Below are positions 8,111-16,353 of a stretch of 64,000 nt of DNA, piece after piece. The notes beneath the pieces were generated by a model. It was not told the origin of the DNA, searched no databases, and was given only the letters and a program-made list of their open reading frames with translations. How positions within the stretch are numbered: position 1 is the stretch's first letter; every line of letters starts with the position of its first letter. The position numbers were made by a program, and so were the translations under genes. The stretch comes from Actinomycetota bacterium (lineage in GTDB: Bacteria > Actinomycetota > Actinomycetes > Actinomycetales > Microbacteriaceae): NCBI GenBank assembly GCA_020160915.1, contig JAIUPK010000006.1, forward strand, positions 79,869-143,868, read 5' to 3'.

Positions 8111-9166
8111 TTACGCTGGTCGCGTCGCCAGCCCGAGTTCGCGCTCGCCGAGCGGCTCGAAGTAGCTCAGCACGGCGGCGTGGTCGACCTGCTCCAGGGT
8201 GGGCGGTCGCCAGTGCGGGGTGCGATCCTTGTCGATCACCTGCGCGCGGATGCCTTCGCGCATGTCGGCGCCCGCGAGCATCCGCAGCCCCACCCGGTAC
8301 TCCTGGTCGAGCACCTGCTCGAGGGTTGCGAGCCCGGCGGACCGGCGCAGGGCCTCGAGCGCCACGGCCACGCTCGTCGGCGACTTGCCGCGAATCACGG
8401 ATGCCGCGGCGCGAGCCTCGGCTACCGGCGACGACTCCAGCCGCTCCACGATCACCACCGACTCGTCGCCCGCGTACGCCTCGTCCACCCACGCGCGCTG
8501 CGTGAGCAGGTCGGAGGCGGGCACCGCTGACGCGTGCCGGGCGATCGCGTCGGCGGCGGGCATCCGCTCGAGGTCATCGAGCAGGGTGGGCAGCGCGACC
8601 GACGGCACATACCAGTCGGCGAAGCCGAGCGCGATCGCGTCGGCGCCCGTCATGGTGCCGCCGGTGAGCGCTAGGTGCGTGCCGAGCTCGCCCGGCGCGC
8701 GGGCGAGAAGGCGGGTGCCGCCGACGTCGGGCACGAAGCCGATCGTGACCTCGGGCATCCCGAGCGTGGTCGTCTCGGTGACGACGCGGTGCGAGCCGTG
8801 GGCGGAGACGCCGACCCCGCCGCCGAGCACGACGCCGGTCATGAGGGCGACGTAGGGCTTGGGGTAGTGCGCGATGGTGGAGTTGAGGGCGTACTCGTCG
8901 GCCCAGAAGGCGGCGGCCGCGACGCCGGCATCAGCACCCTCAGCGATCGCCGAACGGTACATCGCGGTGACGTCGCCGCCCGCGCACAGGCCGCGTTCGC
9001 CAGCCCCGGAGATGGCGACCGTCTCGACCGAGTCGTCGGTCGCCCAGGCGTCGAGCGCCGCGGCGATCTCGACCACCATCTGGTGGGTGAGCGCGTTGAT
9101 CGCCTGCGGGCGGTTCAGCAGCACGTGCCCGAGGCGGCCCCGCTGGGTGATCACAACGTCGGACAC
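8111..9166 (-). CDS. Enoyl-CoA hydratase/isomerase family, 3-hydroxyisobutyryl-CoA hydrolase-like
   Basis: A 351-residue crotonase-fold protein. The longer length, the GVVLGGGVGVSAHG oxyanion segment and MPEVTIGFVPDVGGT, with its Glu and Asp, are typical of 3-hydroxyisobutyryl-CoA hydrolase, which releases 3-hydroxyisobutyrate in valine breakdown. The start chosen is GTG 9166 (VSDVVITQRG); the reading frame is open to 9241, but that would run into the divergent cytochrome gene and adds a non-conserved tail. It could also act as a plain enoyl-CoA hydratase. The branched-chain degradation genes of this window lie about 16 kb away. Confidence 0.85.
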   Translation of the reverse strand: MSDVVITQRGRLGHVLLNRPQAINALTHQMVVEIAAALDAWATDDSVETVAISGAGERGLCAGGDVTAMYRSAIAEGADAGVAAAAFWADEYALNSTIAHYPKPYVALMTGVVLGGGVGVSAHGSHRVVTETTTLGMPEVTIGFVPDVGGTRLLARAPGELGTHLALTGGTMTGADAIALGFADWYVPSVALPTLLDDLERMPAADAIARHASAVPASDLLTQRAWVDEAYAGDESVVIVERLESSPVAEARAAASVIRGKSPTSVAVALEALRRSAGLATLEQVLDQEYRVGLRMLAGADMREGIRAQVIDKDRTPHWRPPTLEQVDHAAVLSYFEPLGERELGLATRPA

Positions 9167-9189
9167 AGCCGCAACACTAGGCTGGTTTC

Positions 9190-10119
9190 GTGACCACGTC
9201 GACCCGCTGGGAGCGAGCCCGGGCAAGCCGTTGGTTCGCACTGGTGTGGGTGGTTCCGGCGCTGCTGGTGCTCGCCCTGGTCGTGGTTCTCGGCGCGAAG
9301 GCCCTGCGCGATCTGCCGGGCGTGCAGGCGTGGCTGGTCGAATTTCCGGGCACGGTGCCGCTACCGGATGACGCGCCCGTCGGTTTCCCCGCCTGGCTGA
9401 ACTGGCAGCACTTCCTCAACGCCTTCTTCCTGCTGTTCATCTTCCGCACCGGATGGCAGCTGCACCAGGCCAAGCGGCCCGCCGCCTTCTGGACCCGCAC
9501 GACCGGCCCGTTCCTGCGCCGCAATCCGCCGGTGCGCATCGGCATCCCGCTGTGGTTCCACCTCAGCCTCGACGCGGTCTGGGTGCTCAACGGCGTGGTC
9601 TACATCGTGTTGCTGTTCGCGACCGGCCAGTGGGTGCGGCTCGTGCCGCGCACCTGGGACATCGTGCCCAACGCGATCTCGGCGGGTCTGCAGTACGCGT
9701 CCCTGAACTGGCCGACCGAGAACGGCTGGGTCAACTACAACGCGCTGCAGCTGCTGGCGTACTTCGCCACGGTGTTCATCGCGGCGCCGCTGGCTCTGGC
9801 CACGGGCATCCGGTTGGCGCCGGGTTTGGCAGCACGGCTGCGGCCCCTCGACCGCGTCGTGCCGCTGAAGGTGACGCGGCTCGTGCACTACCTCGTGCTG
9901 CTCTACTTCGTGGCGTTCACGATCGTGCACGTGACTCTTGTGCTCGCGACCGGTGTACTGCGCAACCTCAACCACATGTACGCGGGTCGAGACGACGAGA
10001 CCTGGTGGGGGTTCGGCATCTTCGCGGCGTCGCTCGTGGTGATGGCCGTCGGCTGGATGCTCGCCCGCCCCACACTCCTCGCCCGGGTCGCTGAGCTCAC
10101 GGGGACAGTGCGGCGGTAG
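9190..10119 (+). CDS. Cytochrome b/b6-type integral membrane protein
   Basis: A 309-residue membrane protein with about five to six hydrophobic segments (roughly residues 18-40, 75-95, 120-145, 190-215, 235-260, 275-295). Histidines in or near the segments (WQHF, WFHLSLD, LVHYL, TIVHVTL) fit haem b ligands of the cytochrome b561/formate dehydrogenase gamma type. Such proteins carry electrons across the membrane, often for a partner oxidoreductase, but no molybdopterin partner is adjacent here. GTG start at 9190, 23 bases from the divergent hydrolase start. Confidence 0.75.
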   Translation: MTTSTRWERARASRWFALVWVVPALLVLALVVVLGAKALRDLPGVQAWLVEFPGTVPLPDDAPVGFPAWLNWQHFLNAFFLLFIFRTGWQLHQAKRPAAFWTRTTGPFLRRNPPVRIGIPLWFHLSLDAVWVLNGVVYIVLLFATGQWVRLVPRTWDIVPNAISAGLQYASLNWPTENGWVNYNALQLLAYFATVFIAAPLALATGIRLAPGLAARLRPLDRVVPLKVTRLVHYLVLLYFVAFTIVHVTLVLATGVLRNLNHMYAGRDDETWWGFGIFAASLVVMAVGWMLARPTLLARVAELTGTVRR

Positions 10120-10150
10120 CTAAGGAACCGGATCCGCGCCTGGAGTTCAT

Positions 10151-10175
10151 GGCTCGAGCACGTGTTGGTCGAGCC
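10151..10175. terminator. Hairpin between convergent genes
   Basis: GGCTCGA (10151-10157) and TCGAGCC (10169-10175) pair perfectly around an 11-base loop in the gap between the convergent cytochrome gene and the hypothetical membrane gene. It may end transcription from both sides. Confidence 0.5.
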
Positions 10176-10181
10176 TGCTCG

Positions 10182-10763
10182 CTAGAGGCGCACTGCTGAG
10201 GCTCGTAGGGCAGTCAAGTCCTTGGCGAGGGATCGAAGGCGTGGCGGTGAAAGTTCTTCGTCGCCATCCCATAGGCGTGCGCAAATCACCTTGGTCCCCA
10301 GAACAAGTGCTAGCACTTCCCTACGATTCATCGGCATTCCTACCCGGCGAACGTCAACTCCGCTCACCTCGTGCCAGTCGATATTTCGCACACCTTCGCG
10401 GTCGCCTATTCGGATGCTCACACCCCCGGATTCCACTCGCATGTCGCCCAAGCCGAGGAGACCCTTAGAAAGCGATCGTGGCGCGTTCGCGTAGAAGACC
10501 GCACCGTAGGCCCCAGGGCGACGCGAAGCTCGCTCGCGGCGCGCCAACCCCGGGAACATCATTCTGGCGACCAACGATGGCCCCAATAGGAAAGCTCCCA
10601 ATAGAACAAGGAGGGAGAAGGCGGCTACCGCGGCATCTAGATTGATGCGCCCGAGAGCGGTGAGGATCGCAGTGAGGACTGCCAGGACTACGAGAGCAAT
10701 CCCGATACCCCAAACCATGGACCGCATGACCGCAGCCAAGATCCCCGATTGGTGATTCGCCAC
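10182..10763 (-). CDS. Hypothetical membrane protein
   Basis: A 193-residue protein with two N-terminal membrane spans (about residues 14-36 and 42-65) and a soluble C-terminal half. The C-terminal part (VSIRIGDREGVRNIDWHEV... and later VLGTKVICARLW) reads like a small beta-rich, PH-like domain as found in other two-TM bacterial proteins. No catalytic motif is seen. GTG start with a good AGGAGG site 8 bases upstream supports a real gene. Its codon use is visibly less GC-extreme than that of its neighbours, so it may be a later arrival. Confidence 0.6.
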   Translation of the reverse strand: MANHQSGILAAVMRSMVWGIGIALVVLAVLTAILTALGRINLDAAVAAFSLLVLLGAFLLGPSLVARMMFPGLARRERASRRPGAYGAVFYANAPRSLSKGLLGLGDMRVESGGVSIRIGDREGVRNIDWHEVSGVDVRRVGMPMNRREVLALVLGTKVICARLWDGDEELSPPRLRSLAKDLTALRASAVRL

Positions 10764-10819
10764 GATCGTCCTCCTTCACGCGCGTAGAGCCACAGTATCG
10801 AGGCGGCCGCTCCATGCGA

Positions 10820-10855
10820 GGTTTCGATACGCGGCTGCGCCGCTACTCAACCGGC
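10820..10855. repeat. Dispersed palindromic repeat, copy 3
   Basis: GGTTTCGATACGCG, then GCTGCGCC in the centre, then GCTACTCAACCGGC. The flanks match copies 1 and 2 at 4145 and 4189; the central loop differs but stays self-complementary (GCGGC/GCCGC). It sits 33 bases before menB. Confidence 0.75.
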
Positions 10856-10888
10856 GAGCAGGAACGGCCACGTCATTAGGCTGAGCAC

Positions 10889-11794
10889 ATGGCATTCATC
10901 TCCGACCTGTTCGACGCGGACGCCTGGCGTGAGGTGCACGGCTTCGAGTCGTTCGACGACATCACGTACCACCACGACGTCACCGGCCGGATCGCCCGCA
11001 TCGCCTTCAACCGGCCCGAGGTTCGTAACGCCTTCCGCCCGCGCACGGTCGACCAGCTGTACAGCGCCCTCGACGACGCCCGGCAGAACACCAAGATCGG
11101 CGTCGTGCTCCTCACAGGCAACGGACCCAGCCCCAAAGACGGCAGGTGGGCCTTCTGCTCGGGGGGCGACCAGCGCATCCGGGGTCGTGAAGGCTACGAG
11201 TACCACGAGGGCGAGAGCAAGGGCCTGAACCGAGCGGGGGCGGCACGGCTGCACATCCTGGAGGTGCAACGGCTCATCCGCATCATGCCCAAGGTCGTCA
11301 TCGCGGTCGTACCCGGCTGGGCGGCCGGCGGCGGGCACTCGCTGCACGTGGTGTGCGACCTCACGATCGCCAGCGCCGAGCACGGCAAGTTCAAGCAGAC
11401 GGATGCCGACGTCGGCTCCTTCGACGGCGGCTACGGCAGCGCCTACCTCGCCCGCCAGGTCGGCCAGAAGGTCGCCCGCGAGATCTTCTTCCTCGCGGAG
11501 GAGTACTCGGCGCAGCGGGCGTATGAGATGGGAGCCATCAACGCCGTGGTTCCCCACGCGGAGCTCGAGAAGACCGCCCTCGAGTGGGCGCACACAATCC
11601 TCCGCAAGTCGCCCACGTCGATCCGCATGCTCAAGTTCTCGTTCAACGCGATCGACGACGGGCTCTCCGGTCAGCAGGTGCTCATGGGTGAGGCGACCCG
11701 CCTGGCCTACGGAACCGACGAGGCCGTCGAGGGGCGCGATTCGTTCCTCGAGAAGCGCGAACCCGACTGGTCGCCCTACCCGTGGCAGTACTGA
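10889..11794 (+). CDS. menB: 1,4-dihydroxy-2-naphthoyl-CoA synthase
   Basis: A 301-residue crotonase-fold enzyme that closes the second ring of menaquinone from o-succinylbenzoyl-CoA. MenB-specific marks are present: IAFNRPEVRNAFRPRTVDQL, CSGGDQRIRGREGYEY, the WAAGGGHSLHVVCDL oxyanion segment and the KQTDADVGSFDGGYGS active-site loop. The length suits the long actinobacterial form. The other men genes are not in the window. A PIN-like gene follows 25 bases later. Confidence 0.95.
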   Translation: MAFISDLFDADAWREVHGFESFDDITYHHDVTGRIARIAFNRPEVRNAFRPRTVDQLYSALDDARQNTKIGVVLLTGNGPSPKDGRWAFCSGGDQRIRGREGYEYHEGESKGLNRAGAARLHILEVQRLIRIMPKVVIAVVPGWAAGGGHSLHVVCDLTIASAEHGKFKQTDADVGSFDGGYGSAYLARQVGQKVAREIFFLAEEYSAQRAYEMGAINAVVPHAELEKTALEWAHTILRKSPTSIRMLKFSFNAIDDGLSGQQVLMGEATRLAYGTDEAVEGRDSFLEKREPDWSPYPWQY

Positions 11795-11819
11795 CGGTCG
11801 TCGACCCGATACTGGAGCC

Positions 11820-12227
11820 ATGACCCGCTTCGGCATCGACGCCCTGACCGCGATCCGCATCGCCCGCGAGCGCCTGCCGGTGCCCGCGTCGCACAAGCTG
11901 GTCGCGCCGAACCGCCTGCCGTCCGACGCGATGTCCGTGCTCTACCGCGCGGTGCGGGAGGGGAACGAGACCGCGGCAGAGGCTCGACGCATCCTCGACG
12001 GGATCACGACCATGGGCATCCGTCTGCTCGGCGACCGGGTTTCGCGCGCGACGGCCTGGCACGTTGCCGAGAAGCTGGGGTGGGCTGATACGACCCGCGC
12101 CGAGTACGTCGCCGTCACGCAGCTGCAGGCCGACGCACTTGTGACTCTCGATCCCGAGCTGGCGGCGGCTGCCGACGGGGTCGTGCCGCTGGCCGACTTC
12201 GAAGCGCTCTCGCAGTCCGCGCCCTAG
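11820..12227 (+). CDS. PIN-domain-like protein (VapC-like, solitary)
   Basis: A 135-residue protein. The opening GIDALTAIRI, a central LLGDRVSRATAWHVAEKLGW, and the end segment AEYVAVTQLQADALVTLDPEL resemble the PIN nuclease fold, where the last part usually carries two acidic metal ligands (here Glu/Asp in AEY and LDPEL). Such proteins appear as solitary VapC-like genes in actinobacteria. No antitoxin-like small gene lies directly upstream; menB does. Whether the metal site is complete is uncertain, so nuclease or toxin activity is only inferred. Its end overlaps the convergent epimerase gene by four bases. Confidence 0.6.
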   Translation: MTRFGIDALTAIRIARERLPVPASHKLVAPNRLPSDAMSVLYRAVREGNETAAEARRILDGITTMGIRLLGDRVSRATAWHVAEKLGWADTTRAEYVAVTQLQADALVTLDPELAAAADGVVPLADFEALSQSAP

Positions 12228-13150
12228 CTCGCCCGGTAGTGCTCGACCGTCGCCGCGATCGCGACATCGTTGGGCGTTGGCGCCGCACCGAAGGTCGACT
12301 CGAACCGTGACGAGTCGACGACGAACGGCTTCTCGTACTGGTAGCTCATCTCCGCGAACTCCCGCACGACGGGCACCACCAGACCGACCAACCGAATCGC
12401 GCCCTCGCCGGTGACGCGCACCTTCGGCCGACCGGAGTTGCCCGCGGCCGACCACACGCGCTCGGCGAGCTCCTGCTGCGTGACCGCGGGCTGCACCGGT
12501 GGGATCCAGACCGAGCCCCACCCGGCCTCGGTCGTGCCGAGCGCGGCCATTGCCGCTGCGGCATCGGGCAGGTAGCTCAGCGTGTGCGGCGCGTCCATAC
12601 GCCCGAAGAACTGCATGGCTCGGCCGCGCGCGGCGTTGCCGAAGATCGCCTTACTCGACTGGTCATGCCCCGGCCCGAAGTAGTCGGCGGGACGCGAGAT
12701 CGCCACGCGCAGTTGACCCTCGCGGTGGGCTTGCACCGCGGCATCCGCCATCGCCTTGCGCACCCGGCCCTTCTTGGTGGCCGGGTTCTCGGGCGACGCC
12801 TCTCTGATCGCGGCGCCGTTCGGGTCGCCGTACATGTACAGGTTGTCGGCGATGACGAGGTCGGCGCCGGCCCGCACGGCCGCGTCGAGGATGCCGGTCT
12901 GCAACTGCGGAAACTCCTGCGCCCACCGCGTGTAGGCCGGCTGCGCGCACTGATAGACGACGGATGCCCCGGCAAGCGCCACATCGAGGTCGGACGGGTT
13001 CGTGGCATCCGCCCCAACCGACTCCGCTCCCGTAACTCGCGCATCTCCTGTTCGGCTCACCAGCCGCACCCGCTCACCACCCGAGACAAGGTGTTCAGCC
13101 ACAGAACGGCCGAGGCCGCCCGCACCGATGACGACATGCAATCCACTCAC
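12224..13150 (-). CDS. NAD-dependent epimerase/dehydratase family protein
   Basis: A 308-residue extended SDR/NmrA-like protein. The Rossmann motif is HVVIGAGGLGRSVAEHL at the N-terminus; ADNLYMYGD and the RPADYFGPG segment follow the usual layout of sugar-epimerase-like enzymes, although the canonical YxxxK is not obvious in its usual place. GTG 13150 is taken as start; a TTG at 13162 is an alternative. It diverges from a TetR gene across a palindrome and is probably that regulator's target. The substrate is unknown. Confidence 0.78.
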   Translation of the reverse strand: MSGLHVVIGAGGLGRSVAEHLVSGGERVRLVSRTGDARVTGAESVGADATNPSDLDVALAGASVVYQCAQPAYTRWAQEFPQLQTGILDAAVRAGADLVIADNLYMYGDPNGAAIREASPENPATKKGRVRKAMADAAVQAHREGQLRVAISRPADYFGPGHDQSSKAIFGNAARGRAMQFFGRMDAPHTLSYLPDAAAAMAALGTTEAGWGSVWIPPVQPAVTQQELAERVWSAAGNSGRPKVRVTGEGAIRLVGLVVPVVREFAEMSYQYEKPFVVDSSRFESTFGAAPTPNDVAIAATVEHYRAS

Positions 13151-13166
13151 GACAACACTCAACTTT

Positions 13167-13191
13167 CCACTGGAAACATTATGACCAGTGG
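13167..13191. promoter_or_regulatory. Operator-like inverted repeat between epimerase and TetR genes
   Basis: CCACTGG (13167-13173) and CCAGTGG (13185-13191) are perfect inverted copies with an 11-base AT-rich spacer; the match extends to 9 of 10 bases per arm. It lies between two divergent starts, the classic place for a TetR operator controlling both genes. Confidence 0.6.
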
Positions 13192-13214
13192 CAATTTATG
13201 GGAGAATGTAACCA

Positions 13215-13820
13215 ATGTCAACTTCCACTTCGCGCACGGGCTACCACCACGGCGACCTGCGCAATGCGCTGCTCGCCGCAGGTAGCGAGGTCGCACGCGA
13301 AGTCGGGTCGGAAGAGCTGTCGCTGCGCGAGGTAGCGCGGCGCGCGGGTGTCAGCCACACCGCCGCGTACAACCACTTCGCCGACAAGAAGGACCTGCTG
13401 CGCGGGCTCGCGATCGTGGCGTTCGAGCAGCTCGCTGTCGAGCTTCGAGAGGCGGCCGAACGCGACGACGGCCTGGAGGAGTTGGCGGTCGCCTACCTCC
13501 GGTTCGCCATGGCTCACCCGGCGGAGTTCGGGTTCATGTTCCAGCGCAGTCTCTGCATGCCCGACGGGGTGCCCGACCCGCTCGAGGAGGCCTCGCGAGG
13601 GTCCCAGGCGGTGCTCGCGGAACGGGTCATCCAGCTCCAGGCGGCCGGCGTGCTGCGTGCCGAGAACCCGGAGATCATCGGCCTGGCGCTGTGGAGCCAG
13701 ATCCACGGAATCACCACCATCGTGCTCGACACACCCGTGTTCAAGTCGATTCCTGCCGAGCAGGCGGAAGGGCTGGCGCGGGCGTGCGTCGAGGCCATCA
13801 TCGTGGGCCTGCGCGCCTAG
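13215..13820 (+). CDS. TetR family transcriptional regulator
   Basis: A 201-residue regulator. The N-terminal HTH is typical: GYHHGDLRNALLAAG, then LSLREVARRAGVSHTAAYNHFADKKDLL (about residues 36-63). The C-terminal ligand domain has the MAHPAEFGFMFQR segment seen in the WHG-type TetR subgroup. The ATG at 13215 follows an A/G-rich stretch (GGGAGAATG). It faces the epimerase gene across an operator-like repeat, which suggests auto-control and control of that gene. The ligand is unknown. Confidence 0.9.
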   Translation: MSTSTSRTGYHHGDLRNALLAAGSEVAREVGSEELSLREVARRAGVSHTAAYNHFADKKDLLRGLAIVAFEQLAVELREAAERDDGLEELAVAYLRFAMAHPAEFGFMFQRSLCMPDGVPDPLEEASRGSQAVLAERVIQLQAAGVLRAENPEIIGLALWSQIHGITTIVLDTPVFKSIPAEQAEGLARACVEAIIVGLRA

Positions 13821-13833
13821 CCGCGACAACGAA

Positions 13834-13865
13834 GAACGGGGCGACCCCGAAGGGCCGCCCCGTTC
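13834..13865. terminator. Bidirectional terminator
   Basis: GAACGGGGCG (13834-13843) and CGCCCCGTTC (13856-13865) form a perfect 10-bp stem with a 12-base loop between the convergent TetR and GlsB/YeaQ genes. Confidence 0.8.
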
Positions 13866-13877
13866 TCGTGGGTGGAA

Positions 13878-14144
13878 CTACGCGCGACGCGAGCCCCGCG
13901 TGGCGAGGCCGTAGATCAGCAGCACGACGATGGCGCCACCAATAGCCAGCAGCCAGGTCTGGATGGAGAAGAACCCCTCCAGGCCGATGCCGAACACGGC
14001 ACTGCCGATGAAGCCACCGAGGAGCGCGCCGACGACGCCGAGCAGCAGCGTGATGAGCCAGCCGCCTCCCTGGTTGCCAGGAAGGATCGCCTTCGCGATA
14101 GCGCCGGCCGCCAAGCCCAGAATGATCCAGCCGATGATGCCCAT
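13878..14144 (-). CDS. GlsB/YeaQ/YmgE family stress-response membrane protein
   Basis: An 88-residue protein with three membrane spans and the glycine pattern of the transglycosylase-associated family: GIIGWIILGLAAGAIAK, then LLLGVVGALLGGFIGS, then a last span AIGGAIVVLLIYGL. The family is linked to general stress responses; its molecular role is not established. The start at 14144 has a GGAG site 8 bases upstream, which decides against the longer frame open to 14198. It ends against a bidirectional terminator. Confidence 0.85.
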   Translation of the reverse strand: MGIIGWIILGLAAGAIAKAILPGNQGGGWLITLLLGVVGALLGGFIGSAVFGIGLEGFFSIQTWLLAIGGAIVVLLIYGLATRGSRRA

Positions 14145-14373
14145 GACGTATCTCCAGTCGTTTGGTTGGCCCCGGGTATCGAGGCGCCTCACACTCAATC
14201 ACAGCGCGACGGATGCGGCTCTACCCCTTGTACTGCGCGACTCCGGCATGGTATTGACCGTCTGTCGCCATTACAGACCCCTGCCCTAGCTTGTCGCCGC
14301 GGCACAATCAAGCCCCATCTGCGACCTTCGGAGCCTGCATAGGATTGCGGGGTTTCACATATTGGAGGCACTC

Positions 14374-14625
14374 GTGAACGTACCCGCAGTCTCAGAACGA
14401 GACATCCGCCTCGACCTCATCTCCAGCACGGAGTGGCGCGTCTGCGATCGGCGCTTTGCCGAGAACGATCATCGAGCAGTGTTGGGAGTGATCGCACGCA
14501 ACAGCGAGGGATACGAGGCGGTACCCCTCGACAACCCCCGCGACACCCGCGTGCATGTCTCATTGGCTGCCGCGACCGCGTCCTTCTGGGATCCTCAGTT
14601 CTTCGGACCTACCGATGGAAGCTGA
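14374..14625 (+). CDS. Hypothetical protein
   Basis: An 83-residue protein of unknown function. GTG 14374 is preceded by a TTGGAGG ribosome binding site six bases away, which is stronger evidence than the in-frame ATG at 14362 inside that site. The middle VLGVIARNSEGYEAVPL resembles small actinobacterial proteins of unknown role. The last 11 bases overlap the next gene, so the two are probably co-translated. Confidence 0.6.
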   Translation: MNVPAVSERDIRLDLISSTEWRVCDRRFAENDHRAVLGVIARNSEGYEAVPLDNPRDTRVHVSLAAATASFWDPQFFGPTDGS

Positions 14626-14902
14626 GTTCGACGCTGACGAGCTCCCCGTTCCCGCTCAGGTCGAACGCGGAGGGCTCGTCTGGAACCTGATCAGCCGGGG
14701 AGACGGAGTGTGGGGCATCCAGCAGGGCCTTTCGCACCAGGGTGTTCTCGAGCAGACGATGAATCCCGAAGACGTGTCGTGGCGTGTGACTACATCGACA
14801 ATCTCCTACACGGCGCCGGATGACGGCTTCAGCACCTGGTCGGAGGCAATGAGCGACTTCCTCGCGAAGGCGGGTTCGGACGCGGTGGACCGTGACGATT
14901 AG
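14615..14902 (+). CDS. Hypothetical protein
   Basis: A 95-residue acidic protein beginning MEAEFDADELPVPAQVERG. It contains tryptophan-rich segments (GLVWNLISRGDGVWGI, VSWRVTTSTISY) but no motif I recognise. Its start lies inside the end of the preceding hypothetical gene, and the pair are likely one transcription unit. No membrane span or signal peptide is apparent. Confidence 0.55.
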   Translation: MEAEFDADELPVPAQVERGGLVWNLISRGDGVWGIQQGLSHQGVLEQTMNPEDVSWRVTTSTISYTAPDDGFSTWSEAMSDFLAKAGSDAVDRDD

Positions 14903-14941
14903 GCTCAGGGGGTATCCGGTAGTCCAGTCTGGGAGAACATT

Positions 14942-15262
14942 GTGGGAAAGCTGATCTACGGGTCGCAGGACGCCGAGTTCGAGTTCGAGGACCGCCTGCT
15001 CGCCCACCTTCGCGTCGTCATCGTCACCAAGCTGCGTCGAGGCGAGAACTTCACATTCACGTGGGACTACCCCACCTCGAACGGCAGCGGTCGCATGTCG
15101 CTGTGGATGGATCCGGCGATCCCCCTGCAGTTCCGCTTCTACGGCGGTCGCGAGCCTTCACTTAACCGCGCATGGATCGAGGCGCTCTCGGGTGTAGCGG
15201 CGAGCACCATGGGCTTGGTGCCCCTGCCCGAACCGCAGGGCGGCGACGCGCCCCAGACCTAG
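14942..15262 (+). CDS. DUF7882-like small protein
   Basis: A 106-residue protein starting GTG 14942. The layout GKLIYGS...EFEDRLLAHLRVVIVTKLRRGENFTF, then a serine-rich turn, SLWMDPAIPLQFRFYG and NRAWIEALS matches a small family (DUF7882) frequent in Microbacteriaceae and sometimes mislabelled as DNA ligase in automatic annotation. Function unknown. Its end overlaps the convergent GGDEF gene by four bases. Confidence 0.75.
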   Translation: MGKLIYGSQDAEFEFEDRLLAHLRVVIVTKLRRGENFTFTWDYPTSNGSGRMSLWMDPAIPLQFRFYGGREPSLNRAWIEALSGVAASTMGLVPLPEPQGGDAPQT

Positions 15263-16263
15263 TCCGCGGCGACGCGGACGGTGTTGCGGCCCGAGGCCTT
15301 TGCGTCGTACAACTGGCGATCTGCGCGACTCATCAGCTCTTCGAGGTGCAACTCAGCACCCGACGACTGAAGCGCGCCTCCCACGCTTGTAGTGATTCGG
15401 GGCTCGACAGCGAGATCTTCGACGGCGGCCCGGAGGCGGTCGGCGACGAGTGTGAGCTCCTTGATGTTTCTCACGACGGTGAACACGGCGAACTCCTCAC
15501 CGCCCATCCGCACGAAGAGATCGCCCTGACGCGCGACCTCCTGAATGCGACGCGCCACCGCGACCAGCACTGTGTCCCCCGCCTCGTGTCCGAAGTTGTC
15601 GTTGACGGCCTTGAAGTGGTCCAGGTCGAGAATCAGGCAGCCCAGTCTCTGGCCGGTACGATCCGCGAGGGCACCGAGAAGGGATGTGCCCAGCGCCAAA
15701 CCGCGCCGGTTCGTGATTCCCGTGAGCGGGTCCTTGAGCGAGTCAGCGATTGCCTCCGCCGTCGCGCTGGCGGCCACTCGCCTGAATCCGAAGACCGCAA
15801 AGAGCGATGCTGCCGCCACGGCGACGAACACTCCGAGCGCCGGCGCGGGCACAGTGGATCGCAGGGCGATCGAGACGATGCCGAAGCCGACGGAGACCAG
15901 CGACATCACGATCGCAGCGCCGAGTTTCTCGTACGACGCAATGCCGACCGCGATACCCAGGAAGACGAAGCCGCTGAGCGTTCCGAGTGGTGCCGGCTGG
16001 ATGGTCAAACCCAGCAAGAACACCGTCGCCATGATCACCGAGAGGAAAGACCGCACCACGAGATCGCGCCGCCCGTGGAACCACGTCAGAGCCGCCGTGA
16101 ACAGAACACAGATCACCGCCGCGGCAATCGCCACCGAACGGAGCCACATCGACTCGAATTCTCCCCAGATGCCCGCAAGCGCGAAGCCGATCGCGAGTCC
16201 GCCCGAGATCAGTCGGAGGACCGCGAGCTGGAATTCGCTCTGCTGGGCGGTCGGAGAGGGCAC
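15259..16263 (-). CDS. Diguanylate cyclase (GGDEF domain) with membrane sensor
   Basis: A 334-residue inner-membrane protein. Six hydrophobic segments fill residues about 12-160 and would form a membrane sensor. The C-terminal GGDEF domain (about 170-330) starts DPLTGITNRRGL and has the active-site loop GGEEF. An allosteric I-site RQGD lies five residues before it, so both catalysis of c-di-GMP synthesis and product inhibition are expected. GTG start at 16263. The EAL gene ends 90 bases upstream on the same strand, so synthesis and breakdown of c-di-GMP are encoded side by side. Confidence 0.92.
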   Translation of the reverse strand: MPSPTAQQSEFQLAVLRLISGGLAIGFALAGIWGEFESMWLRSVAIAAAVICVLFTAALTWFHGRRDLVVRSFLSVIMATVFLLGLTIQPAPLGTLSGFVFLGIAVGIASYEKLGAAIVMSLVSVGFGIVSIALRSTVPAPALGVFVAVAAASLFAVFGFRRVAASATAEAIADSLKDPLTGITNRRGLALGTSLLGALADRTGQRLGCLILDLDHFKAVNDNFGHEAGDTVLVAVARRIQEVARQGDLFVRMGGEEFAVFTVVRNIKELTLVADRLRAAVEDLAVEPRITTSVGGALQSSGAELHLEELMSRADRQLYDAKASGRNTVRVAAD

Positions 16264-16353
16264 GTCATACTCCTGGTCGTCGGGTCCGGGACGAAGGTAG
16301 GGCTCTATTGTCGCTGACGGGCACGTACCCCGTCCGGGGGCTTGACGGGCAGA

